The notes below the pieces were generated by a model. The model searched no databases. It was not told the origin of the DNA and worked only from the letters and a program-made list of their open reading frames with translations. 64,000 nt of DNA from Anthopleura xanthogrammica. Taxonomy: Eukaryota; Cnidaria; Anthozoa; Actiniaria; Actiniidae. The stretch spans positions 9,747,755 through 9,811,754 of the forward strand of contig OZ025217.1 of NCBI GenBank assembly GCA_964019055.1, read 5' to 3'. This document shows positions 33,201 through 46,200 of this stretch, piece by piece (the first letter of the stretch is position 1; every line of letters starts with the position of its first letter). Both the position numbers and the translations under genes were made by a program.

Positions 33201-36200
33201 CTGTGGTAAGTAGAGTTTTTTGATGATAACCACTGTATTATGACAGTTATGATGTAACATTGATACACAGCTCAGATTCCATGTGGTCTCACACCCTTAA
33301 TTCGATTGATCTTTTTTAAATTCCTGAAATGCTGCTATGTTTATTGGTTATAAACTCAATTACTCAGGGTGAGCCTCATTTCAGCTGCAAAACAGCAGGG
33401 CTTGAAATAACAGCCGGTCATGGTCATTTTGACCAGTAATGTTGAGCCAGGAACAGGTTATGACCAAGCCGAAACTAAAACTCGTCATGGTGGGCAACTG
33501 ACTGGTTGTTATTTCAAGCCTTGAAACACTAGAGTAAAGAATACACAACTTCAACAATACAAACATTTTGAAATTCTATGGACCTTCACTTGAACATGAA
33601 TATTCTACACAAAATCAAGGTTAACCCTGAGCAACAGAGAATTTGAAACTGCAGTATTTTGTCTAACCTGATCCATGTAGGATTTATTTGATGATAAGAG
33701 TAGATATACAGCACACTCTCTCCCCATGAATAGTCTTTATGGTGAAGTTAGTATCAAAAATCTCTTTCCTTGTTTCAGTGATAAATAAAAAAATGACTAT
33801 GAAAAACTTACAGTATGGACTGTGCCTTGCCGTGACCATGTTAATGCCATTCCATGTATGAAAATATTCTGCATTTTGTGCCGTGTTTGCACCACTCTGT
33901 AACTGTTGTTTGATGTGACTTTTCACACTACGAAATCTGCCCTTGAAAACTTTTTTTGGTAACTCTGTGGTTGTGTTGTAGGTTAAAAATGTTCAGCTGA
34001 TATCAGATAAAACGTTGAAAAAACCAAGAGGTGAGTTCATTACTATATTACCAAAAATAAACATAATACAATACATCCAAGTACATAATAAATCCATTCA
34101 GTTTAAACTAAAAAAATGTTTCAGGGGAAAAAGCCCTACTAAATTATTCCAAAGCTTTATTATTTTTACTTGTTTGGTAAACATTCTAATATCAGAGTTA
34201 TGGATCAATCTCGGTGATGTGTTGTCCAACCCTGTCGTAACTAACAGTCCACTGAAAGGGACATTGATTCCACACATGGTGGACACAAACGGACAGCCTG
34301 GATTGAGGAGGTGAAAACGAGGCTAGTCAGTCATCTGTGGAAAGCTGGCTTTTCCCTTGGGAGTGTAAAAACAATATTATTAATGGATGTAAACACCAGT
34401 CACAAAGATGAAGCTTGAATGGTGAATAAAGAACACAGATCATGGATGACTGAATAGCCTCGTTTTCATCCCCTTCACCCAGGCCATCTATTCATGTCTG
34501 TCGTGTTCGGAATCAGTGTATTTTCTAAGATATTTGAGAATAACTATTTAACTACAGTACTTTCTTTATTGATTATGAAGGCACCAATAGAGAGGTCATA
34601 TTATCATATTATGCATGACCTTGGATATCTGTAGTCCAAGTTTGATTTTAAATCAATGGAGAGTAGAGTTTGACCTTTTGGGATGAATTTATTGACAATA
34701 TTACTGTTATCTGGGATGGTATATCAATATATATTTTATTGTTAACTCTCCTTGCAATAGGATACATAAGCTAAGTATGTATGTAATTGACAAGCCACAT
34801 TTAATTCTAGTAACCTCAAAAAAAAAACAAGAAAGAAAAAAAACAACTATCAACTAGATCGAAAATATGGCATTGTATAAAATATTATTGTAAATTGAAA
34901 AAAAATTGTGATTAAGAAAATTGTTTATTTGTACAGAAACTTGGAATAAGTTTATTTGAAAAATGAAAATTATTTTGAGCTTATACCTTATTGTTGGGGA
35001 GAGAAGTATCTTAATTGTTCAAGCTGCAAGCATGATGATGTTTCAATTATAATCTACAAAAAATACTTCAAAACATATTTCATTTCTTACTTAAACATTT
35101 TTGATTTGAGGTGTCGTGGGAATTTTTCTGGTATTGAGAAGTTGAAACTTCATTATGTGTTGTGAAATTTTATTATTATATTCTATATTTAGTACTAACT
35201 GAGTGTGGTTTTATTTATTATTTTAGATACAGCCCTACTACATCTATTTAACCCTTAGCCTTATTCTACTATAGCTTTTGTCTTAACAAACCTTCAATCT
35301 TTATATTTTTCTGTGCATTGTTGTGTCATGTTATCTTTGGTCTTGTATATATTTGTGGTGTTCTATATGTGTATCTGAATATTAAACTAACTCTTTCAAA
35401 AATACTAAAGTTATTTCACTAAACTTCACATTTTTTTTGGTTATTTACATTGTTTATTAACCAAAATAAAATACCTTAACACTTAATATAACTGGAAACA
35501 AATCAGAAGTTAGTTTTTTTATAGTTTACTTTTACTTATACAATCGTCAACCATTCTAAGGTTTATTCCTAAAAACTAATAACATTACAGTCCTTCTCAG
35601 TCACACATGCCAGTTCGAGACAAAATATCTCGCCTCAGATGTGAACTTGTTGGACATTAATCAAAAGTATTTCAATGGATTTCCATGATCTTTGTTTCTC
35701 AGATGTACGAACTTTCGTAAGAGAAGATTATAATACTTATAAAAAATACCATTTTGTCATGAATAAATTGTTCTGCCAGACAAAACCAAATCTTTACAAG
35801 AATGATTGTCGTTGAAAGCTTTCTGTTAGTTGCTTCTCACAGCGAAATCTAAACTTTAATGGCCGGTAGATGAAAACACATTCAGTGTATGTCTGTTTTT
35901 TAAATCAAGAATATTTCTCTTGCCAAATGCTTCATCCATGCTAGAGTCGTCTTGAGGTACAGCTTTTAACTTTTATAATAATGCAGAAACACAAAGTTTT
36001 GGCTACTTATTTATTCCTTCACCTTAGCAAGTCCTAAAATAACTTGATGATTGTTGAATATTCAAAGCTACTAGGTGCCAATGAACAGCTGGTTACCTTA
36101 GAAATGTCTTTGATTGACGTCCACCAAGTTCACGTCTGGAGGCGAGATGTTTTGACTCAAACTAGCATGTGTAACTGAGAATAGCTGTAACAACTTCCAG

Positions 36201-36380
36201 TTTATTTCTATCATTTAATACCTAGATTCCATACAATATAATAGATATTGCATTTAAAAAAATTAATTATCTTAGTTTTGATTTTTCCGCTTAGTTTCAA
36301 AATACAACTTAGTTTTCTACCTTTGTGGTTTTTTTTTCATGGATTGTTGGGTGTCTCTAATGTCAATGTAGCTGCTTTAT

Positions 36381-36411
<31 letters not shown>

Positions 36412-39400
36412 TATTTCCTGCTTCTGCTTCTACTGACGCTGCTCTTGTTACTGCTGTTGTTGTTGCTGTTATTTTCTGCTTCTACTGACGCCGCTCTTGT
36501 TGCTGCTGCCATCAATGTATTTATCTTGATATTGCGATAACTACTGTTGTTTTTTCCCAAATAATTTCTAACCTTGTGGCCATGGAAATATTGCTTATTT
36601 AATTATATACATGGCTCATGTCAATCGTCTGGGTTTCTACAAGAATTATAAAAAGTATTGTCAACCTACGAGGGAACGCACCTTATAATTAACGTCTTTA
36701 CTATTCTATTATATTATGGTAGGCTTTGGGTTTGTAACATTTGATACAAAGGAAGCAGTTAACAAGGCAGTTGATATGCACTATCATCAAATCAATGGAA
36801 AAATGGTGTAGTTAGAGCTCTATGATAATCATTGTTGTTGTAGTTCTTTATTGGATTTGCTGACATTGAACTAGCTGTTGATAAAACATCTCATGATTAC
36901 ACTAGGACCTTTCATGTGACATCAAAGCAGCTCAATCTGGAGCACAAAACAAAAGAATTTCAATCTCTTGAGAATTGAAACCTTTTGTTTTGTTCTCCAA
37001 ATTGAGTTGCATTCTGATGTGTTGCAAGGTCTATAGCAGATATCAGCCTTACATGACATTGCCTTTAAACAATTGTTTCATGTCGAGGCATTTGGGTCAA
37101 CAACACAGTAAATGTATAGAAACTGACTCAGATGCCATGACTTAAAGCAGTGTTGTTTAAAGGCAATGGAGTGTAAATTTGATATCTGCTTCAGACCCAG
37201 ACTTTCTCTCAATGGAATTTATAATAATTCTCTTGTATTTTACTGTAAGCTTTGCATTCAATCAAATTTTAAAGAGGCTCTGCTCAAAAACTATTTCTAA
37301 ATTTAAAAAGTCTTGTGTAAAAAGGCTTACAACTATTGATTTTTCAATGTCTAGAAAATGATTTTCTTTTCATACCAGCTAGTTCAAAATCACAATACAG
37401 AACTGCAAAAAATCATTGTTGTCTTTGTCCCTGTCGTTGTTGTGCTTTTGTATTTTGGGTCTTTTTTGATTGTACGTTTTGGTTTGTACGTTTTACGTTA
37501 CAGTTACGTATGGGAAAACTCTGTTCAAAGATAGAGCTTAGATTATATGTGTGAAAATTATTCTATCCTTTAAATGAACATAATCATATTGATTATTTGA
37601 TCAGAGTTTTTCTCCAACCTACACTGATTTCAAACAGAAACTTCAAGGCTTATTATCAATCATTAGTTTCCTTTTTTTCCTCATAAATAGGACAATTAAA
37701 TTATAAAGAGATTGATTCTATAATTTTTATTATTATTACTGTTGTTTTTGAAAAAAAATTTGCCATCAAGCTACCATTTTTACATTTACTTGAAGTTTCT
37801 GTTTTTGTTTTTGTCTGTGGTCATTTGCTGTTATTTTGATGTTGACATAGTGCTCTGTGTTGTATGTTTAATGTTGTAGGAAAAAGGGAATAAAATTAAT
37901 CATTTTCCATTTACTTCCAATTAAAGCAAATTTATTCCAAATAGCATATTTTAACTTTATATGAGACAAACACCTAAAATTAAATTGAACACCTAGCATA
38001 TTTTTAGCTTAATTTAGGCTTAATTAACTTACAAATTCAATTACGAATTAGAGTATTTAGCTTAATACTTTAATACATCCTTGGATGTTCATGACTCTTA
38101 TAATAAGGGCTTGGAAATCCAAGGGTACTATACTAAAATTATCCTAGATCACACCAATTACCTTAGTTTGGGGGTTTGTATTTGTTAGTTGTAGTTTTCC
38201 AGTGTTAGTATTGTGTTGTGAGCTGCTTGGTCATTGGTCTTCAGTTCTTATGGGTCTTCTTATAGTATATTTATATTTTCTTGTTCTTGATTGGTTTACA
38301 GGTTGAGGTTAAAAAGGCAGAGCACAGAGTCGGACAACCAAAGACCCCCTTTGGTGGGCAGGCTAACCCACTGGCTACCCCAGTACATGGGATGCAGGGC
38401 GCTATGGGGCGTGGACAGTATCCACAGCAATATGGAATGCAACCAGGTATGTATTGCTACTGCGGCGCATCTCATTGATGTGGTCAGGTTAATTCATGGG
38501 ACTCATCATCTTATGCGAGTAGAGTTGCTTGATAGTTTCTCCTGTACTTGAGTGTCGAGGGGATTTATCCAGATTCTCTGCTTTTACTCCCTCTGAGAAT
38601 AACTACCGGTAGTTCAAATGTAATGTCAAATATATCCATCTATCTTCTTCCAATGATTTCAGGCAGTGTGGAGGCAGGGGGGCTTAGCCTCCCTGTTACT
38701 AGCCAAAACGTTTTTATGAGTTGCCTACAGAAATGCTTTGACATGACTTAAATGCAGTTGTAATTGCCCCCCAAAACCATATTATATTTGTAATAGAATT
38801 TTATGATTATCTTAATAGCTTATCACCAACAAGCTGGAGCCATGGCAGGTGTAGGGCGTGGTGGATATAATGCAAATGCTGGTTATGGAGCATATGGTGC
38901 CGTAGGGGCTGGTGCTAACTTTGGCTACGGTGGTAAGTGGCTTCTAGATGGATTTTACACTTCATCAATGTTGCAAAACATTTGAAAATGAGAATCAAGG
39001 GGGATATACGTAGCAGGGTTTTTGGGTTTGATTCCTTGGCTCGGCATCAAATGCAAGTAGAGTTTGTTGGGTCGCCTTTGATTTAATAAGTTGTTTTTTC
39101 CAGTTCCAATCTCCAGTTTCATCCCAACACAATTTTATTTTTGAAGTGCCTTGACTTTGGTCAGCCCAGAGGTTGTTTCACGGTTCAACAAACTTTACTG
39201 TGATTCTCAATATTCGACGAACTCGGATATTTCAATGGCTTGTTGTGAATTTTTTTTTGCTGCCATCAATCAAAACTAATCAGTTGGTACCTTTTATATT
39301 TTTGACTGGCAGAAGTGAAAAAACGAAATTCCAATGAGCAACTCTCAACAACAGAGTTTGCAGAATATCGAGAACCGTAGTAAATGTGCCATGTATAAAT

Positions 39401-42400
39401 ATACTTTTTTTAATTTTAATATGATTATTATTAAGGTGCTTTACCTTGATAATAATAATCATATCAAAATAAAAAAGTCTCACCAAATAAGACAACTTCT
39501 GAATAAGACAACTTCTGAATTTAGCTCCCCAGACACCTCAAGGATATAATACAGCTGGTATGCCGATGGGTGGAGCCCCAGCAAGTGGAGCAGGGTATAC
39601 CCCAGGTGCTTATGGAGCTGCCCCTCAGATGGCTGGTTATGGTGTGGGTGCTGGTAGAGAACCTGCTGCGCCTTCATATGGAGCAACACCAGGTAATAAT
39701 TGATTCATATGGTGTAGTTGTGGTCGATCAATCACTTGGTTTATTCAGAATTTCTCTATAGACCCCTTATGACATGTCGGAATGCAGCTCAATTTGGAGG
39801 ACAAAACAATAGGTTCCAATTCTCAGTAGATTGAAATTCTTTTGTTTTGTCCTCCAAATTGAGCAGCTTTGACATCACATTGAAGGGGTCTATACAAACT
39901 TTAAGGTAAGGGCACAATGTGATTTTTCATGCACAATTAAGAATTAGAGATTTCACCATGTGACCACTTGTGCAATGTTGCTCGCTTTATTCAACCCTTC
40001 TTACTGTGCTACTACAATACCATGAACACTTCCACATGTTTTTGACATGTTTGAATTATCATATTCATTACTAATTCATTAGGGTGAGACCCAATGAAAT
40101 CATAATACTGGGGTCACATAAGAACACTGTAAACCCCATACAGCTCAGCTAATTAGTATTCCCATACAACATTGCCACTTATATTGTATCTATTACTTGT
40201 GCTCTTTACCGTTATACCAATTAGGTATCAGTGCTTCATTTTGATGTCTTGATATCATTACATCAATGTACAAACTCTACCTATCAAAACATCAAAGTGA
40301 AGCGCCAATACCTAATAGCAAAGCACACAGTTGATATCATTACATCAATGTACACGCTCTACCTATAAAAACGTCAAAGTGAAGCGCCGATACCTAATAG
40401 CGAAGCACACAGTTACTATTAAAAGGCCAAAATTCAGACAAACAAACCAAAACTGAATCTCGAGGGATTCGTAACTAGTCATTTTCTTTTGTTTTGAATG
40501 CAAGAATTTTAAAAGAATAAAATATAAAATAAAAAAATACTGATGTAAATAGAAATATTAGATTATAATTACATTACATCGAGGGAAAAAAAATATATAT
40601 ATATATAAACCTAAAAAAACATGAATTCTGACATCATCGGTGCGCTTCACTTTTGATTAGCAGTAAAGAGCACATTTTTTTAAATGTCCAAAAGAAGTCA
40701 AAAACTTGTGGAATTGTTAACTGTATGGCATGTAGCACAGTAAAACCTAAACACCAGATAAGCCATGCCGTACTTGTACTTTAGCAATCCAGACGTGACA
40801 CCAGTGAGAATGTTTGTTTCAATTCTTGACACTGCGTCATGATCATGCTTGTAGGGTATGGTGGTAGTTACCAAACCCCAGGTGCACCACCCACAGGATC
40901 TCCAGATTATGGCCAAGGAATGCCTGCAACGTCTTCTTCTCTTTCAGGACCTGGAGCTGGGGTACCTGCTCACGGGGAAACACCTGCCGGAGGGGACTAC
41001 TCTGCCTACAGCGCTTACGGTATGGGATTTCTCCAGTAAATATGGCTAGAGGTTGTTGTCTATTAGCTTTTCTGGAGTTGTATTATGGGGCTGATTTTTT
41101 TGAGGGATGCTTTGTCAGTCAGTTGACATTTTATGCATCAAGAAACAAATGAAATTACGAAATTAACACAATTAAGGTTTTCTATCACTTTTCACTATCA
41201 GCAAGCGAAAAAGATGCCTTATAAGTATTAAAGGGTCCCCTAAACTAGCCCCATAATTCAACAGGGTATAGTTCAAAAAGGGGAACTGGATATTGGGTAG
41301 TAATTAAGCAGTGATGAAATGACCTGGTCTGATCAAATATTAATGTTTTAGTAGGGGCGTAGGCAGGATTTTGCCATAGGCCAACCAAAAAAAATAATGG
41401 CCAACCAAAAAATAAAAGCCCCCCCCCCCCCCCCAAAAAAAAACAGGCAACCAAAAAAAACGGGCAACACAATGGACAAAGAAGGTGCCTGGGCCCCCCT
41501 TGCTACACCCATGTTTATTAATTATGGGTAGTAGCTAGTTGGAAAACAAGTGGATAAATTTACCTGCTACAAATGTGCTATTATGGGAACAACAGTCTTT
41601 AGTAGTCATTTGCAAGATATGTTACATAATATTTAAGGAATCAAGGTTGGCATTTGGTAGTGTATTTGCCTCTCAACAACTCAACATCTCGTGAAAAATC
41701 TCGCGTGAGTAGAGTTTTAAACTTGATTTGAAGGTTTTCCTCTGGGTTCTCCAGTTTTCCCCCCTCCACAAAACCTAACATGCCAAGTTCCATTCAATCA
41801 GTGAGTTAGCTGTACCCTGACTTTGATCAGCCCAGAGGCTGTTTCAGGGTATCAATAAAATTTGAAGTTTCTTGTTGATGGAAACAGGTATACGCCGAAT
41901 GCAATAATGGCAGCTATTGACTTTTGGAAATAAAAACTAATCTTTAATCAAATGTACCCAATAGGTAACTCGTGGATACAATGACGTGCATTTTTTTTTT
42001 TAATGAGTTGTGAAGAGAATCCTTTCATCAGTTGGTCAGTGCTTGAACAACAAGACTTCGATAGAGCCTTCTTCAATCTTTATTATAAAATCTTTGCTGG
42101 CTTTTACTGTAAATAAAGATGAGTTATCAACACTATATTTTCCTTCGATTTTCGCTTTGTCTGTAGATGCCTGTAGATTTATTAAGATGGGCTATTGACC
42201 TCTTGTTTTTAAAAAATCGCTTGCCAACTGCAAGAACTCCTGCCTTCTTCTCCCCAATTGTCAAATGAGAGGACTTTAACATGTTAGGGTTTAGTTTTGA
42301 GACAAAGCACATCTCTTTGATGGGCTGCCTGTAAATCTTGGTGTGTGCTTGTGCGCGTGCGTATTACCAACACCCAACATCCCACATGGGAATTTGCGAC

Positions 42401-43289
42401 TTCAAATCCTCCTATAAATATAGTAAAGATCCTTTTAGATATAATGCTAGTTGATCTACCAGGACTCGGAAAAGGTAATTGGAATAAATCTTTCTGGAGC
42501 TTCACTCGGCAACATTCGTCAACGTTTCGTCGGATATCAATTAATTTATAATCATTCAATTATTTAGATATCAATGTGCTAACAGATGATTGAGTGAGCG
42601 AGTGACACATTTGCATATCTAGAGTCCTCACAGCAACTCATCCCTACGCTTCGCGTATCCACGAGTTAAAAATTGAGCACCACTATCAGAAAGAGCAAGC
42701 AGAAATATGGACAGTTTTATTGCTAAAAATCGAATTCCAGTAAAGTTATTTGAAATGAAAAATACAGAGATTTGTATGTGTTAAGTAAACTGAGGACTGA
42801 CTAGCCTCGTTCTGCTGTTTTTCCAGTGTTTTTCACAATTCTAAATTTTCATAACTTCTCAAGACTTTAATATTTCTTCCTCAAACTTTCTAACTTTGTT
42901 GTTATCATTCTAATCGATAATTTTCCTTAAGTGCTGAATTAAAATATGAATTTATAACATGATATTAAAGTGGCGGCCATTATTGTATTCGGTATATGTC
43001 ACAGCAATAATTCTTTTCTACAAAGAGTTTTCCATAAGAACACAGAAAGTAACAAACTTTTTGTCTGATTTGGTCTATTTCAGGACTCGGCAATTACCAA
43101 CAACAAGATTCACAGTATGGACCTGCTAGAGGGTCATTTGGCGGTGAAAGTGCTTACTCGGCATACCCCTCAGGAGATACTTATGGCAGTGCAGCGGGTC
43201 CCCCAGGATATGGTGGAGGAGGTAGTGCCGGAGAATCCTTTGGAAGAGGTGGGGGAGCCGCAAGAGGATTCCACCCATATGGACGCTAA
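30243..43289 (+). CDS. DAZAP1: DAZAP1-type RNA-binding protein, complete, 13 exons
   Basis: Exons: 30243-30280, 30424-30464, 30697-30778, 31933-32017, 32178-32240, 33107-33205, 33982-34030, 36723-36805, 38302-38446, 38819-38932, 39525-39692, 40855-41019, 43084-43289. All junctions have GT/AG and matching phases, and the total is 445 codons plus stop. RRM1 (about residues 13-85) has RNP2 KIFVGG and RNP1 RGFGFVTF. RRM2 (about 124-200) has KVFIGG and again RGFGFVTF, then VEVKKAE. The tail is rich in Gly, Tyr, Ala, Pro and Gln, with a disordered prion-like composition, and ends SFGRGG..RGFHPYGR, close to the vertebrate DAZAP1 end. DAZAP1 binds mRNA and acts in splicing and translation. Exons 9-13 begin or end in phase 1, so skipping would change tail length without a frameshift. 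Confidence 0.92.
31200..31447. mobile_element. foldback MITE in a DAZAP1-like intron
   Basis: The arms meet at about 31313 around CTGATAAGATTGATTTTATCAG. CTACAGCAGATTTAGCATTTA at the left is mirrored by TAAATGCTCAATCTGAATCTGCTGTA at the right. No coding content. Confidence 0.65.
31733..31874. repeat. foldback with arms of about 46 bp
   Basis: CAATGGTTTCTTGTGGCATACCG...TCACTTGTA is mirrored by TACAAGTGACTTGTGGGATA...CGGTATGCCACTTGAAACCAATG. It lies in intron 3 of the DAZAP1-like gene. Confidence 0.7.
32790..33066 (+). mobile_element. LINE 3' end (CR1/L2-like), 5'-truncated
   Basis: The translated piece holds [21 protein letters not shown] residues and a terminal FKRRLKTYLLN tail, the same end block as at 1-921, then a short UTR and TTATTATTAT tail. 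It sits in sense orientation in an intron of the DAZAP1-like gene. Confidence 0.75.
33398..33525. mobile_element. small MITE with GGCTTGAAATAACA ends
   Basis: GGCTTGAAATAACAGCCGGTCATG (33400) and its near reverse complement ending at 33523 bound 125 bp. It is inserted in a larger repeat (about 33360-33650) that recurs uninterrupted at 54236-54415. Confidence 0.65.
34312..34473. repeat. foldback with GAAAACGAGGCTA ends
   Basis: GTGAAAACGAGGCTAGTCAGTCATC at the left and GATGACTGAATAGCCTCGTTTTCATC at the right are inverted. It lies in the large intron 7 of the DAZAP1-like gene. Confidence 0.65.
35594..36181. mobile_element. 588-bp MITE with inverted ends of about 74 bp
   Basis: TTCTCAGTCACACATGCCAG... 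at 35594-35667 returns inverted at 36106-36181 (...GCATGTGTAACTGAGAA). It has no open frame of note. It is in intron 7 of the DAZAP1-like gene. Confidence 0.75.
36372..36515. repeat. imperfect GTT/GCT trinucleotide repeat with tandem copy
   Basis: TGTTGTTGCTGTTATTTYCTGCTTC...TACTGACGCYGCTCTTGTT occurs twice in tandem, about 60 bp apart. Confidence 0.65.
36903..37035. mobile_element. TATAGACC MITE, copy 1
   Basis: This is one of four copies of a palindromic element of about 135 bp. The ends are TAGACCYYTTYCATGTGACATC and inverted; the core has CAATTTGGAGGACAAAACAA and its reverse complement. It lies in an intron of the DAZAP1-like gene. Confidence 0.8.
39757..39894. mobile_element. TATAGACC MITE, copy 2
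   Basis: TATAGACCCCTTATGACATG to ...GAAGGGGTCTATA. Compared with copy 1 it is reversed in orientation, but the palindrome makes the two halves alike. It is also in a DAZAP1-like intron. Confidence 0.8.
40244..40410 (+). repeat. tandem duplication of about 82 bp
   Basis: GATATCATTACATCAATGTA through AGTGAAGCGCC.ATACCTAATAG occurs twice head to tail. A third, inverted trace is just left (TAGGTATCAGTGCTTCATTTTGA at 40224) and GTGCGCTTCACTTTTGA at 40640. The region 40180-40680 is probably one foldback element. Confidence 0.7.
41350..41515. repeat. C-tract dispersed repeat
   Basis: The sequence has AGGGGCGTAGGCAGGATTTT, GGCCAACCAAAAAA (three times), a run of C's and GGGCCCCCCTTGCTACACCC. It resembles a decayed repeat that commonly carries a homopolymer. 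There is no coding potential; a minus-strand frame here is just the repeat. Confidence 0.5.
41640..41865 (+). repeat. tRNA-derived SINE
   Basis: The GGCATTTGGTAGTGTATTTGCCTCT head resembles a tRNA A-box region. The body has the motifs GGTTTTCCTCTGGGTTCTCC and ACTTTGATCAGCCCAGAGG, with CTGTTTCAGGGTATCAATAA at the end. The body and tail recur at about 39140-39195, 61035-61190 (minus) and 62290-62470. Confidence 0.6.
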
Positions 43290-46200
43290 ATACCCTACAT
43301 CTAACTATGACATACATATTACACAGTTACTCTATCAGCCTTAGAGACGGGCTTGAAACTTTAAAGTTTCGTAACGAGACATCAAAAAGCTTGATCATGC
43401 CATGGTATACGACTTCTAACTTTAAAATTTCTGCTCCTGTTTTGTTAGCAATGAAAAAAGAGATTTTATAGTACCTTGCTATCATACCTTGGGAACATTA
43501 AGAGTTCTATAATTTTTATTTATTAATGCTCCAAATACAGAAATCCTCACCACACATGAGGTTGTTATGGGAAGTTAGTTCATGTATTCCAAATGCTTCT
43601 ACATTTATAGATCATTCAATACCAGTTACAAAGTTACACTCCATTGCCTTCAAACATTTGGTTTGCCACTTTTTAGATTTCTAAGTGTTGATCAAGGCAA
43701 GTCATCACGACATGAAATTTGGGCAATACACTGCCGTCAATCAAACAAATTGTTCAATACCTTTACATACTCTGTTTGACTCGAAATAGCGGCCTGCCAA
43801 TGGCCAAAAGCCAGGCAAAACTTAAGGTTTGGCAGGCAAAAAAAACGGTGAACTGCCAAATCGAAAATAAAAATATGAAAAAGACAGGCAAAATATACTG
43901 GACTGGCAGGCTATAATTGTTTCCTATTTCGAGCCCTGAAACAGTGGTAGGTCCTGACATTTGGGTCAGTTTCTTTACATTTACTGTATTGTTGACCCAT
44001 ATGCCTGGACTAGAAACAATTATTTAAATGCAATGGAGTGTAACTTTGATATCTGTTATTTCAGTAACAAACGTATATATTCGCAGATTGATAAACATTT
44101 GTATGTGGAGACCAAAATTCTCTTCTTCTTTCCCCTCCTAGTTTTATTACTTTGCTTACTGTAAAGATTTTAGAGCCACTATGTTTGTAATTAGCTGAAA
44201 AATGCTAGAATTAAAAGTTAAGTAATTTCTTTATTTTCTGTATCACTGATGAGGGATGCGTTAGGGAAAACCCTTCTTTAATTGGGAGGGATGGGTTGAA
44301 CACCTTGGTTATTGGGAAAGTTGGAGTACTAGCGAAACTAACCTTCATTGGCAGAGAACGAGCAGAAAAACTAGGCGAACCCTCGATAATTTGGGAGGGA
44401 AAAAAATTAAAATCGTAATTATTGCTGTACATTCGACTAAAACGTTCAGTTGTTGAGTAGTGAATTCACTAGAATTTTTACCAAACTTTTTTATTGTCGA
44501 AAGGTAGGAACGTCGTATAATGTACACTATTTTATTCTTACCAATAAATGTATTATGTGATCCACGTGTTTATACCGTACATGAAGCACTATACCGATAC
44601 GACTAAACCCTTACACTCAAACATCAATCAAGTCTGATTTTTTTAAGATATTGAACGTGTTCTATTTGTTATTGCGGGAAGTAGGGAAAAATACTTCATT
44701 AGCAAGAAGGAGAAAGAGAGAACGCAGGAGAAAGCATTGATATGATTAGGAAGGAAGAGGGAACAGCCCAGGGGAAACCCTTGATTAGTGAAGATAGGAT
44801 AGAAAACTCAGGGGAAACCCCTGATATGGAGTGGGCGGACTCGAATACAAACTCGGGGAAAACTCTTGGTTAGGATATAGGAGTAGTTATATACTGTTTT
44901 AAATCTCGCGATCCGATTGGTTGGGAACGCGTGCATTATGAGAGCACATAGCACACGCGTAAGGCACACAAAATGGGATTTTCCCAAACTTTGTCTGCAG
45001 GTTTTTCCAACATATTTTCTTTTGTGCTGACATTATTTATGTATGAATTTAATACATTTCAAGCTTGGCAAGTAACATGCAAAACCTTCCGTCGTCATTT
45101 GTTTTAACGAGCGGGTAGTACTGAAAAACCAATGGCTAACAAACCTGTGGCCCTCGTTCCATCGAAGGGGAATAATGAGAAGTTGATTTTTGTGGCTTGA
45201 GGAAAACCGGAAAAAAAACCATCGAAGCACAGGAGAGAATCAACTGGAAACTACTCACATACGACACCGAGCCCCGCGAGACTCGAACCCGGGTCGCATT
45301 GGTGAGAGGCTTCCCTTCATCAACCTTTGTTTTTGAAATAGCTTTGTTCTTGTGCATCTTTAGAGTTCCTATGGATAAAATAATAATATTCAAGGCAAGA
45401 CGTCATTCACACTTCATTAGGATATGACGTCCAAGGTGATTAGTGGTCCATCATGATCTATTCATCTATTCAACATTCCTTTGAAAGTTCAAAGGGGCAC
45501 TTGGTTGAAAATTGGAAATGAATTGAAACTTGATTAAACTTATCTATATGGCTAATATAGGCCTCAAGCATGATGACGTTTCATACCTAACCTTCCAGAA
45601 TCCCTTTCGGTAGCATTGTCTGTTGTGCTAATTTTCACCATTGTCTTGGTATTCTCAAAGGAGTTTTAACATTTGAATATGAAAAGAGATTTTGAAAAGG
45701 ATTTTGGTAGTTTAGGTATGAAACGTCATGAGATTAGGGGGTCTATAGTAGCCAAGCAACATATTATCTTCACAGTCAAAAGTGCCGGATAAGAATTCGC
45801 AATTTTTTTCAGCATCTCAGTGTGAGTAAATGACGTCATACATTCAACCCTATTGTTCTTTTAGCTTTTAAACCAAAATTTCTCAACTGCAAATGGCTTC
45901 CAGGCAATCGGGTTTTCACAACTCATAACTGAGTCATATTATCCTCAAATATTTGAATTATTCGGACTTTCAAAAATATTGGGACGTTTTCACCCAAGTG
46001 CCATTTCAAATTCAATTTTACTGCGATTCTCAATATTCTGCGAACTCGTGGGGGGGTCTACCCTACACCCCATGGATTTGTGTGACCACCAAACAAACTC
46101 GAATTCAGAAGGTTTTTTGGTAGTTATCGATTTTTTAAATGTACCTTTAGAATGCGTTTATTCTAAGATAGATATCTGCAATTTTCAGCAATCGGTGTCT

